Below are positions 48,329 to 56,532 of a stretch of DNA of 64,000 nt, one piece after another. The stretch's first letter is position 1. Each line of letters opens with the position of its first letter. Origin of the DNA: Anaerococcus mediterraneensis. Lineage in GTDB: Bacteria > Bacillota > Clostridia > Tissierellales > Peptoniphilaceae. The notes under the pieces were generated by a model. It had not been told where the DNA came from, made no database searches, and was given only the letters and a program-made list of their open reading frames with translations. The stretch is from contig NZ_LT635772.1 of the NCBI RefSeq assembly GCF_900128415.1, positions 434,001 through 498,000 on the forward strand, written 5' to 3'. A program made the position numbers and the translations under genes.

Positions 48329-50149
48329 CTATTCTACAGTTACAGACTTGGCTAGGTTTCTAGGCTTATCTACATTTAGTCCCTTGAGTAAGGATGTATA
48401 GTAGGCTATAAGCTGGCAAGGGATTATTGATAATACTGGGGCTAAAATCTCGCTTGTCCCCTCGTAGATAAAGGCCCTGCCATGGTCTTTTATCCTAGGA
48501 TCATCTATTTGGCTTATGATATAGGCGCCAGCTTTTCTGGCTAGGACTTCTTCTATATTGGCTAGGGATTTTTCCAAAAGATTTTTTTGGGTCACTATAG
48601 CTATAACCGGCGTCTGATCTTCTATTAGGGCAATAGTCCCGTGTTTGAGCTCTCCTGCCGCAAAGGCCTCTGTATGGATATAGGATATCTCTTTTAGCTT
48701 TAGACTAGCTTCTAGGCCACTGTAGTAGTCAATACCACGAGCTAGGTAAAATAGATGGTCATGGTCCTTAATATCCTTTGCAATAAACCTTAGCTCATCT
48801 TTCCTTCCTATGATTTTTTCTATTTTTTCTGGCAAGCTTTCTATATCCCTAATGATTTTCTCCGATTCTTCTGGGGAAATCTTACCTAGGATATTTCCAA
48901 ATTCTAAGAGCAAAAAGTATAGGTTGATAAGCTGGCTTGTGTAGGCCTTTGTAGATGCTACAGCTATCTCTGGTCCAGCCTGGCAGTAGATTGTCTTATC
49001 TGCCTGCCTGTCTATAGATGATTCTGCTACATTGGTGATGGCAAGAGTTTTTGCCCCCAATTTTTGGGCAAGCCTTAGGGCTTTGAGTGTATCAGCTGTC
49101 TCTCCTGACTGGGAAAGAGCGATCACTAGGCTATTTTCTCCAACAAGGGGTTCAGCATACCTAAACTCTGATGCAAGCTCCACCCTAACAGGGATCCTTA
49201 GAAGTTTTTCAAAGATATATTTTCCGATTAGACCTGCATGGTAGGCTGTTCCACAAGCTATAATATAAATATTATCTAGATTTTCTATTTCATTTTTTTC
49301 ATAATTGTATTTTTTTAGTCTATGGGTGTTTTTATCTACATTGTAGGAAAAAAGTTTTTCTATGACACCTGCCTGCTCTTCTATTTCCTTTAGCATAAAA
49401 TGGTCATAGGATTTTTTACTGGAGTCTTCTTTCTCGTAGGATATTTCTTGGATTAGACCCTGGATTTTTTCCATATCTTTACCATAAATCTGGTAATGAT
49501 CTCCCTTTATATCTACAATTTGGTCATTGTCTATATAGATTACTTTTTTTGTATATTTTACAAAAGAAGGGCTATCAGATGCTAGGATAAAACCATCATC
49601 CATGATCCCCAATACCAAAGGCGAATCTTTTCTAATGGCAACTAACCTGTCTGGCTCATCGGCACAGATTATACCTAGGGCGTAGGCACCCCTTATCTTT
49701 CCCTTGACTATTTTTAGGGCCTCTAAGATATCGCCCTTGTAGTATTTTTCAAGCATGACTGCAAGGACTTCTGTATCAGTCTGAGATTTGAAAGAATAAC
49801 CTTCTTTTATGAGCTCTTCTTTTAGGTCCTTATAATTTTCTATTATCCCATTGTGGACAAGGGCAATTTTGCCATTATTTGACATATGGGGATGGGAGTT
49901 TGTCTTGTTGGCCTGGCCGTGTGTTGCCCACCTGATATGGCCTATGCCAAGATGAGATGAAAGATCCACACCCTCAAGACTTTTCTCTAAGTTGTCAAGT
50001 CCTCCCTTTTCCTTGTAGACTTCTATACCTCTTTCTTTCATAAGACCTATGCCGCTAGAGTCATAGCCCCTATATTCTAGTTTTTCTAGGCCGTCAAGGA
50101 TAATATCCGACGCTTGTTTTTTGCCTTTATAACATACTATTCCGCACAT
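48329..50149 (-). CDS. glmS: Glutamine-fructose-6-phosphate aminotransferase (isomerizing)
   Basis: 606 residues. Class II glutaminase domain with catalytic Cys2 (MCGIVCYKG) and KLEYRGYDSSGIG; two SIS sugar-isomerase domains (ACGTAYHAGLIGKY, LSQSGETADT, STKAYTSQL); the C-terminal AKSVTVE is the family end. It makes glucosamine-6-phosphate for cell wall synthesis. A glmS ribozyme upstream allows feedback by this product. Confidence 0.97.
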   Translation of the reverse strand: MCGIVCYKGKKQASDIILDGLEKLEYRGYDSSGIGLMKERGIEVYKEKGGLDNLEKSLEGVDLSSHLGIGHIRWATHGQANKTNSHPHMSNNGKIALVHNGIIENYKDLKEELIKEGYSFKSQTDTEVLAVMLEKYYKGDILEALKIVKGKIRGAYALGIICADEPDRLVAIRKDSPLVLGIMDDGFILASDSPSFVKYTKKVIYIDNDQIVDIKGDHYQIYGKDMEKIQGLIQEISYEKEDSSKKSYDHFMLKEIEEQAGVIEKLFSYNVDKNTHRLKKYNYEKNEIENLDNIYIIACGTAYHAGLIGKYIFEKLLRIPVRVELASEFRYAEPLVGENSLVIALSQSGETADTLKALRLAQKLGAKTLAITNVAESSIDRQADKTIYCQAGPEIAVASTKAYTSQLINLYFLLLEFGNILGKISPEESEKIIRDIESLPEKIEKIIGRKDELRFIAKDIKDHDHLFYLARGIDYYSGLEASLKLKEISYIHTEAFAAGELKHGTIALIEDQTPVIAIVTQKNLLEKSLANIEEVLARKAGAYIISQIDDPRIKDHGRAFIYEGTSEILAPVLSIIPCQLIAYYTSLLKGLNVDKPRNLAKSVTVE

Positions 50150-50171
50150 ACTACCTCCTATTTAATTTTAC

Positions 50172-50306
50172 TGAGGTACACTGTGTTTTCTCTGTGACAG
50201 AGATTGCTCTCTGCTTTTGTCTAACACTAAGGCTGTGAACCTAGGCAGCTCCCGCCGAATTTTCGATAACTGCCTTCCTCGTCATCCCAAGGGGATCTGG
50301 CGCTCC
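50172..50306 (-). ncRNA. glmS ribozyme
   Basis: The minus strand between promoter and glmS reads GGAGCGCCAG, then GACGAGG, TTATCGAAAATTCGGCGGGAG and a P3-P4-like tail: the order and conserved bases of the glmS ribozyme core. Cleavage is expected between A50304 and G50303 (A|GCGCC). It self-cleaves on binding glucosamine-6-phosphate, which lowers glmS mRNA. The 3' boundary is approximate. Confidence 0.88.
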
Positions 50307-50329
50307 TTTATTTTTTACCTCATCCTAAT

Positions 50330-50357
50330 ATTATATCTTTTTTTTATGAAAAATAAA
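50330..50357 (-). promoter_or_regulatory. glmS promoter
   Basis: Minus strand TATAAT at 50335-50330 with an AT-rich, weak -35 about 16 bases upstream. It lies between the upstream terminator and the ribozyme cleavage site. Confidence 0.5.
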
Positions 50358-50360
50358 TAC

Positions 50361-50386
50361 AAAAAAGACCCCAAGGGGGTCTTTTA
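50361..50386 (-). terminator. Terminator of the opp operon
   Basis: Minus strand AAGACCCC-CTT-GGGGTCTT followed by T's; it overlaps the stop codon of the small membrane protein gene. Confidence 0.9.
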
Positions 50387-50572
50387 CATAAAATATGCTA
50401 TCAAAAATATTGGTGCTAGAAGTAAGAGTACAAAGGGCATGAAGACTCTCATGGCCGCCAAAAACATGGCTAGCCTGTCGCCTTTTTCTAGGTTGTCCCT
50501 ATCTAGGAGGTCTTCTTTTTCTTCGATTTCCTCCCTAGTTTTTCCCTTAAATCTATCTATTGGTCTTTTCAT
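50384..50572 (-). CDS. Small membrane protein at the end of the opp operon
   Basis: 62 residues. The first 38 are charged and helical (KTREEIEEKEDLLDRDNLEKGDR). They are followed by a hydrophobic end with one or two membrane spans (AMRVFMPFVLLLLAPIFLIAYFM). The ATG overlaps the oppF stop (TGATG-type), and the gene ends in the operon terminator, so it is a genuine last gene. No family recognised. It may be a transporter accessory peptide. Confidence 0.8.
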   Translation of the reverse strand: MKRPIDRFKGKTREEIEEKEDLLDRDNLEKGDRLAMFLAAMRVFMPFVLLLLAPIFLIAYFM

Positions 50573-52185
50573 ATAGCTGATATTTCTTCTAATTCCTGGG
50601 CTTCTTTAGCTCTTTGTGCCATATTTTTCTCATAAGCTTTTTGTTTTTCTTCTTCTGAGACGTCCATCAAATGGCAAGCAACAAAGTGGCCTTGGCCCTG
50701 GTCTTTAAGCTCTGGCTCAAAGTTGGCACAGATATCCATAGCGTATTCGCACCTTGTGTGGAACCTACATCCCTTTGGAGGTTTAACAGCTGATGGTATA
50801 TCACCTTCTATAACCTGAAGCTCTTGGCCTTGGTCTACGTCTGTTCTTGGTATAGCTGATAAAAGAGCCTTTGTATAAGGGTGAAGAGGATTTTCAAAAA
50901 TCTTTTCACTATCTGCAAGCTCTACCATTACTCCCAAATACATTACCCCTATCCTATCAGAAATATATTTAACTACTGAAAGGTCGTGGGTTATAAATAG
51001 GTAGGTAAGGTTGTTAGCTTCTTTTAGGTCCTGAAGTAGGTTTATAATCTGAGATTGGATTGATACGTCAAGAGCTGATACAGCCTCATCACAAACTATA
51101 AAGCTTGGTTTTAGGGCAAGGGCCCTAGCTATACCTATCCTTTGTCTTTGACCACCTGAGAATTGGTGAGGATACCTATGAAGGAAATATGGAGCAAGTC
51201 CACATTTTTCCATAGTTTCTTGGATGTATTCGTTGTATCCTTCTTCTTTTCTTGATTTGAAAAGATTGTGGCCCAATACACCCTCGCCGATAATATTACC
51301 TACAGTCATCTTTGTATCAAGTGATCCATATGGATCTTGGAAGATCATCTGCAAGTCCTTGCGCAGCTGTCTCATCTCCTCAGCTGTAAGCTCTGATAAG
51401 TCAACTCCCATATCAAGCTGGGATTCTAATTCTGCGAATTTTTCCTTATCTCTTAGGCTAGCCCTATACTCATCTATAATAGCTGATTTTTCATCAACTC
51501 TTTGAGTCATTGCATCCCTTTTGTCGGTTAATTCTTTATATTTTGGATCATTATCGAGATTTTCGTAATATTCATCCCAAGTCCTGGCTCTCATCATGAC
51601 TTTTTGTTCAAATTCTTCGATTTGACCTAAGACTTTGGACCTTTCTTTTAGGACTTGGTATTTATCCTTCAAAAGTTTTGATACCTTGTCTAAATCATCA
51701 CTTGCTAAAAGACCACCTGCTATCCTAACCATGTTTAGGTAGTTTTCTTCGATCTCACGACGTTTAAACATAGCTCTTTCGTTTTGCATAGCCCTATCTT
51801 CATCTGTACTAGCTTTTTCCAGATCAGCGTAGATGCCATTTAGCTCTTCGAGCTCTTTGTGATAATTTGGGAATTTTGATGGGATTTTGCCAATCATATC
51901 CCCCATATATTCAGGAGCTAATTCCTCTATAGTCTTGCCATAGTATAGGGTTGTTCCCTCTGTTTGCTCATATATTTGTAAAAGTGTTCTACCGAAGGTT
52001 GATTTTCCACAACCAGACTCACCAACTAGACCTAGGGTTTCGCCCTCATATATATCTATAGATATAGACTCATTAGCGTGGACGTATTCGCCAGGTCCCT
52101 TGTCAAATATACTTTTTTTCTTGAGAGGGAAATATTTTTTGAGGTTTCTTATCTTGAATAAGACCTTCTTTTCTTTATTTTCCAT
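50569..52185 (-). CDS. oppF: Oligopeptide ABC transporter ATP-binding protein OppF with long helical insertion
   Basis: 538 residues against about 310-330 for OppF. Walker A GESGCGKST (about 55-63), then TLLQIYEQTEGTTLYYGK. The usual short link to the Q-loop is replaced by about 170 mostly helical, charged residues (about 90-260). The normal sequence resumes with TAEEMRQLRKDLQMIFQDPYGSLD, signature FSGGQRQRIGIARAL, Walker B FIVCDEAVSALDVS and a C-terminal cysteine-containing peptide-transporter domain. The insert lies in the helical/peripheral region of the ATPase. Coupled to OppD by an 11-base overlap. Confidence 0.92.
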   Translation of the reverse strand: MENKEKKVLFKIRNLKKYFPLKKKSIFDKGPGEYVHANESISIDIYEGETLGLVGESGCGKSTFGRTLLQIYEQTEGTTLYYGKTIEELAPEYMGDMIGKIPSKFPNYHKELEELNGIYADLEKASTDEDRAMQNERAMFKRREIEENYLNMVRIAGGLLASDDLDKVSKLLKDKYQVLKERSKVLGQIEEFEQKVMMRARTWDEYYENLDNDPKYKELTDKRDAMTQRVDEKSAIIDEYRASLRDKEKFAELESQLDMGVDLSELTAEEMRQLRKDLQMIFQDPYGSLDTKMTVGNIIGEGVLGHNLFKSRKEEGYNEYIQETMEKCGLAPYFLHRYPHQFSGGQRQRIGIARALALKPSFIVCDEAVSALDVSIQSQIINLLQDLKEANNLTYLFITHDLSVVKYISDRIGVMYLGVMVELADSEKIFENPLHPYTKALLSAIPRTDVDQGQELQVIEGDIPSAVKPPKGCRFHTRCEYAMDICANFEPELKDQGQGHFVACHLMDVSEEEKQKAYEKNMAQRAKEAQELEEISAI

Positions 52186-53173
52186 CTTCTCTTTCCTTTC
52201 TATTTGGATAGTGACATCTGATCAATTGGTGCTCACTCACCCTTTGCAAGTCAGGCATTTGCTTTACACATTTTTCTGTTGCATACTTACATCTGTCTGC
52301 AAACTTGCAGCCTTCTGGCAAATTTAGTGGGTGTGGTACAGATCCTGGTATTATATCTAGCCTTTGGTTCCTATCTGATGTTATAGATGGGATAGAATTT
52401 AAAAGGGCAACTGTATATGGGTGGTTGTAATCTGTGATATCTCTTTTGAATATAAACTCAACAGGAGATTGCTCTACGATTTGGCCACAATACATAACTG
52501 CTACCTCATCTGCCATCTGGTTTATAACACCAAGGTCATGGGTGATAAATAGGATTGATGTGCCAGCCTTGTGCTTTAGATCATTCATCAGTCTAAGTAT
52601 TTGTGCTTGGATTGTAACGTCAAGTGCTGTAGTTGGCTCATCAGCTATAAGTAGCTTTGGCTCACAAGCAAGAGCCATAGCTATCATAACTCTTTGGTTC
52701 ATACCACCGGATAATTCAAACGGATATTGTTTGGCAACTACATGTGGGTTAGGGATCTTGACTGCTGCAAGAAGCTCCTCAACCCTAGCTTGTCCTTCTT
52801 TTTTATCCATATTTTTATGAAGCATCAAAACTTCGAGTATTTGTTTTTCCACAGTAAAAACTGGGTTTAGGGAGCTCATTGGCTCTTGGAAGATCATAGA
52901 GATCTTGTTGCCTCTGATATGCTCCATTTGGCTAGTGTTATATTCTGAGATTTTTTCCCCATCGAAGATTATCTCACCACCATATATTTTTTGGTTGGAC
53001 TCAAACAGCTGGAGGATACTCATAGCTGTTTGGCTCTTTCCAGAACCAGACTCACCTACAAGGCCCAGGGTCTTACCTGCGTCAACTGATAAAGAAACGT
53101 CATTAACGGCCTTGATTAGTCCACGTCTTGTAGAAAAGTAGGTATGAAGATTTTTTATTTCTAATAAACTCAT
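52175..53173 (-). CDS. oppD: Oligopeptide ABC transporter ATP-binding protein OppD
   Basis: 332 residues, normal length. Walker A GESGSGKSQT, FQEPMSSLNPVFTV Q-loop, signature LSGGMNQRVMIAMAL, Walker B LLIADEPTTALDVT, H-loop FITHDLGVINQM; the C-terminal CKFADRCKYATEKC is the cysteine-rich segment of peptide/nickel ATPases. Unlike OppF it has no insertion. Located between oppC and oppF. Confidence 0.96.
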   Translation of the reverse strand: MSLLEIKNLHTYFSTRRGLIKAVNDVSLSVDAGKTLGLVGESGSGKSQTAMSILQLFESNQKIYGGEIIFDGEKISEYNTSQMEHIRGNKISMIFQEPMSSLNPVFTVEKQILEVLMLHKNMDKKEGQARVEELLAAVKIPNPHVVAKQYPFELSGGMNQRVMIAMALACEPKLLIADEPTTALDVTIQAQILRLMNDLKHKAGTSILFITHDLGVINQMADEVAVMYCGQIVEQSPVEFIFKRDITDYNHPYTVALLNSIPSITSDRNQRLDIIPGSVPHPLNLPEGCKFADRCKYATEKCVKQMPDLQRVSEHQLIRCHYPNRKEREDGK

Positions 53174-53181
53174 AAAATCAC

Positions 53182-55131
53182 CTATCTCTCATTTGCTCTT
53201 GGGTCTATAGCATCTCTTAGGGCATCGCCTATGAGGTTGACTGAAAATGATGTCAAGAATACTGCAAGGGCTGGGAATACCCATCTCCACCAGTAGGTAT
53301 TTAGTACATCTGATGATTGGGCAGCTGTTAGCATATTACCCCAAGATGGTGTTGGCTCTTGGACACCAAAACCTAAGAATGAAAGTCCACTTTCAGTTAG
53401 GAGGTTGCCCGCATAACCTATTGTCGCATTTACTATAACAATAGATAAAACATTTGGTAGGATATGTTTGACCATAATAGACCAGTTTTTAACCCCTAGA
53501 GCCTTGGCCGCTGTTATATAGTCTCTCTCACGTTCTGCAAGGATCTGTCCACGTACCAAACGGGCTAGACCTGTCCATCCTAGTACACCCAAGAGGATCA
53601 TAACCATGGTTATCCTTTGTTCTTGGCTTGCTCCTGGTGGGAGTAGAGCTGATAGGGAAATAAGCATTGGATAGAATGGGAATGATGCAACGATCTCTGA
53701 TATTCTCATAAGAACATTGTCTACCTTGCCACCAACAAAACCAGAAACCATACCTATTATAACACCAAGTCCAATTTGGATGATTGATGAAATAAGGGAA
53801 ATGATCATGGTCATCTTGCCGCCGTGGATAAGTCTTGTAAAGATATCACGACCTTGGTCATCTGAACCAAACCTAAATCCGTTTAGTCCCCATGTTTCTA
53901 TTTTTCCATCTTTATCTACTGCATAATTGTTGAAATAATTTGCATATACTTGGTTAAATTCTCCATCTGGAGTTTTTAGCTCTCCATAATTATCCTTACC
54001 CCATTGGTAAAGTTTGCCATTTTCATCTAGGGCTGTTATTACAGAGTTACCTGCTTCTACATCGACAATCTTGCCTTCAAATTCTGGCACATTATCTCCT
54101 GCTAGCTTATCTCTTGATGGGCCCCAAACATAAAGCTTGCCATCTTCTGATAAGGCTGCTGCAGAGTTTTCTGTTAGAACTGCTTTTTTGACTTTTACAG
54201 ACCCATCCCTAAGCTCAGCTGGCATAGTAGTATCATTTTCAGCCCCTCTAACACCAAGTAGGTCTATAGATCCGTCTTTTTTGACAGCTATGACGTTGAT
54301 GGTGTTTGCATCAAAATCTACTATCTGACCTTGGAGTTTTGATGGGATCATATCAAGCCTAGAAGCTAGAGTAGAACCCCAAACGATAATATTGTTTGCA
54401 TTTGTAAGGACGACAGAATATTGGGTACCAGCACCTATTTTTTTGATGCCTTCTTTTTTGATTTGGGCAGCCTGCATACCAGGCACCTTTGTTTGGTCAA
54501 AGGCCTTGTTACCCCAACCATAAATTTCGTCATCTTCTGTAGCTATGATTATATGTCTATCACCGGCAGCTACGTCTTTTATCTTTTTACCTTCTATTTT
54601 TTCTTTTACATTTTTTGGGATGTCCAAAACCTTATCTTCATTGTCAGATCCCCAAACATAAAGTTTACCTTCATCGCTTAGACCAACTGAGAAAGTATTT
54701 CCTATAGATATTTTTTTGACACCCTCTTTTTCCAAATCTTTTGGAAAGTTCATGTAGGCACCACCCGGCGCTACGTTTGTGAGGTTACCTTGTGAATAGT
54801 ATTGGTCAAAAGGAAGCATTCTAGATCCCACAAAAATAAGTAAGACTATAGCTATGAACATAACTAGGCCTATAACACCTAGTGGGTTTCTAAAATAGTT
54901 TCTAAGGGCTACCTTGCCAGGAGACATGATAGCTTCTTCTTTTAGCCTATCATTTTCTGGACTTTCTTGTGGTCCGCCTTCTAAATTGGCATTGAGGTCA
55001 TTATTTGGTCCTTCAGATTCTGGACTTGGTATATCATCTTCCATACCATTTGCAAAAGTAAATCCTCTTAGAAAATATGTCTTCAAAAAACCTAGATAAG
55101 ATTTAAATGGTTTATTTAATTTTCTATTCAT
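53182..55131 (-). CDS. oppC: Oligopeptide ABC transporter permease OppC with inserted RCC1-like beta-propeller
   Basis: 649 residues against about 300 for OppC. The acidic 70-residue N-terminus and TM1 (about 84-104) are followed by about 290 residues (125-417) before the standard OppC sequence resumes at FGSDDQGRDIFTRLIHG. The insert holds seven repeats of about 44 residues with the RCC1 pattern (DGKLYVWGx): turns near residues 150-161, 195-207, 240-252, 280-293, 325-337, 366-378 and 402-415. Seven repeats equal the blade number of an RCC1 propeller. It lies in the external TM1-TM2 loop. The C-terminal part has the EAA segment ITAAKALGVKNWSIMVKHILPN. The frame is continuous. Confidence 0.93.
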   Translation of the reverse strand: MNRKLNKPFKSYLGFLKTYFLRGFTFANGMEDDIPSPESEGPNNDLNANLEGGPQESPENDRLKEEAIMSPGKVALRNYFRNPLGVIGLVMFIAIVLLIFVGSRMLPFDQYYSQGNLTNVAPGGAYMNFPKDLEKEGVKKISIGNTFSVGLSDEGKLYVWGSDNEDKVLDIPKNVKEKIEGKKIKDVAAGDRHIIIATEDDEIYGWGNKAFDQTKVPGMQAAQIKKEGIKKIGAGTQYSVVLTNANNIIVWGSTLASRLDMIPSKLQGQIVDFDANTINVIAVKKDGSIDLLGVRGAENDTTMPAELRDGSVKVKKAVLTENSAAALSEDGKLYVWGPSRDKLAGDNVPEFEGKIVDVEAGNSVITALDENGKLYQWGKDNYGELKTPDGEFNQVYANYFNNYAVDKDGKIETWGLNGFRFGSDDQGRDIFTRLIHGGKMTMIISLISSIIQIGLGVIIGMVSGFVGGKVDNVLMRISEIVASFPFYPMLISLSALLPPGASQEQRITMVMILLGVLGWTGLARLVRGQILAERERDYITAAKALGVKNWSIMVKHILPNVLSIVIVNATIGYAGNLLTESGLSFLGFGVQEPTPSWGNMLTAAQSSDVLNTYWWRWVFPALAVFLTSFSVNLIGDALRDAIDPRANER

Positions 55132-55132
55132 A

Positions 55133-56095
55133 TTAAGCCTCCAATTGTACTCTTGGATCTACTAGGGCGTAGGCCACATCCATTAGCAGGTTGCCAAGTA
55201 GGGTAAGGATAGCATAAAACATTGATAAAGCGAGGATTACATTGTAGTCCTGGGCCATAACTGCTGTTATAAGCTCGTTACCAATTCCCCTATAAGAGAA
55301 GATACGTTCAGTTATAGCTGAACCTGAGAACATTCCCAAAACTGCCCAAGTAAGCGCTGTTACTACTGGTATAAGTGCATTTCTAAAGGCATGGGAGTAG
55401 ACAACTGTTTTTTCTTTTAGACCCTTTGACCTAGCTGTTCTGATATAATCTTGGTCAAGAGCATCTAGCATAGAGTTTCTAACATACCTAGATAAGCTCG
55501 CCAAAGATCCAACCGTCAAAGTTAGGGTTGGTAGAGTCAAATATCTAACCCATTGGCCAAAGGTATTTTCCTTAGGCATACCATTTGCTGGTAACCATTT
55601 AAGTTTAAAGGCTATAGCAAAAATCAAAAACAATCCTATAAAGAATGTTGGTATTGATAATCCGACCAGAGTCAAAGTCTGGGCCGTCTTGTCATAAATA
55701 CCTCCCTTGTGGGTGGCCGATCTTATACCTATCATAACCGACAAAACAAAAGAAAGTATTGTAGAACCTAAGTTTAGATAAACTGTATTTTTAAGAGGCT
55801 CTTTTAGGTATTCTTTTACTGGTCTTCTAACTCTAGTAGACTCACCAAAATCTCCCTTTAGAGTCCTACCTAGCCATCTAACATATTGTTCAGGCCATGG
55901 TTTATCATATCCATATCTTGCTTGTAGGTTCTTATACATCTCTTCTTGTTGTGCTTTTGTGATCCTACCTGTTGTTGGGATCATAGCCTGGATTGGGTCA
56001 CCTGGCATGGCCTTTGAAAAGGCAAAAAGCATAATAGATATAATAAGAGCTACTGGGATTAAGTTTAAAATTCTCTTTACTATATAACGTAACAT
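55133..56095 (-). CDS. oppB: Oligopeptide ABC transporter permease OppB
   Basis: 320 residues. MLRYIVKRILNLIPV start, PGDPIQAMIPTTGRIT and RYGYDKPWPEQYVRWLG typical of the external loop of peptide permeases; late EAA segment TARSKGLKEKTVVYSHAFRNALIPV. It begins the operon oppB-C-D-F plus the 62-residue gene, and has no large insertion. Confidence 0.95.
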   Translation of the reverse strand: MLRYIVKRILNLIPVALIISIMLFAFSKAMPGDPIQAMIPTTGRITKAQQEEMYKNLQARYGYDKPWPEQYVRWLGRTLKGDFGESTRVRRPVKEYLKEPLKNTVYLNLGSTILSFVLSVMIGIRSATHKGGIYDKTAQTLTLVGLSIPTFFIGLFLIFAIAFKLKWLPANGMPKENTFGQWVRYLTLPTLTLTVGSLASLSRYVRNSMLDALDQDYIRTARSKGLKEKTVVYSHAFRNALIPVVTALTWAVLGMFSGSAITERIFSYRGIGNELITAVMAQDYNVILALSMFYAILTLLGNLLMDVAYALVDPRVQLEA

Positions 56096-56202
56096 AAGTA
56101 TCCTTCCTCTTCTAATCTAGCCTATCCTAATATGTATAGTGTTTGGTTTATATTCAAAATAATTTAAAGTATAGAACTAGACCATTATAATTTATACCTA
56201 CA

Positions 56203-56231
56203 ATATTATAATATTTAGCCATTTTTGTCAA
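56203..56231 (-). promoter_or_regulatory. oppB operon promoter
   Basis: Minus strand TTGACA (56231-56226), 17-bp spacer, TAATAT (56208-56203), about 105 bases before the oppB start. Confidence 0.7.
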
Positions 56232-56450
56232 CAAATATTGGTTTTTGACAATTATTTGCTACTATATATTATATATACTGTCTTTATTATCACTAGGCTG
56301 TATATTTATTAACAATCATTTATAATATTAATGATTTTCTTTTTAAACTTTACTTTAATACAGAGATTTTTTCAATTTTAATATCTAAATATATAATTAA
56401 CAAAATTAGTATATAAAGAAATATAATATAAAATCCTGATAAAATATTTG

Positions 56451-56504
56451 CAAGTTTGCTAAAAATAGTTTATAATTACTCTATGTATGATATTGATTAT
56501 CATA
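56451..56504 (+). promoter_or_regulatory. Promoter and Fur box of the 1004-residue secreted protein
   Basis: TTGCAA, 17-bp spacer, TATAAT (-10 at about 56471). TGATATTGATTATCA at 56488-56502 matches the 7-1-7 Fur box TGATAATNATTATCA in all but one position, and the dyad extends to TATGAT/ATCATA (56486-56504). It lies just downstream of the -10, so iron-dependent repression is likely. The rest of 56232-56450 is AT-rich without a gene. Confidence 0.7.
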
Positions 56505-56532
56505 GTCATAAATATATTTTTAAAGGAGTTTT

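Noticed and set aside
50217..50576. 119-codon plus-strand frame opposite the glmS leader
   Set aside because: It covers the glmS ribozyme, promoter and an antisense gene; no start signal.
53182..55131. Assembly chimera of two genes in oppC
   Set aside because: One continuous frame with standard OppC on both sides of the insert, uniform base use, and parallel insertions in OppF and OppA argue for a real fusion.
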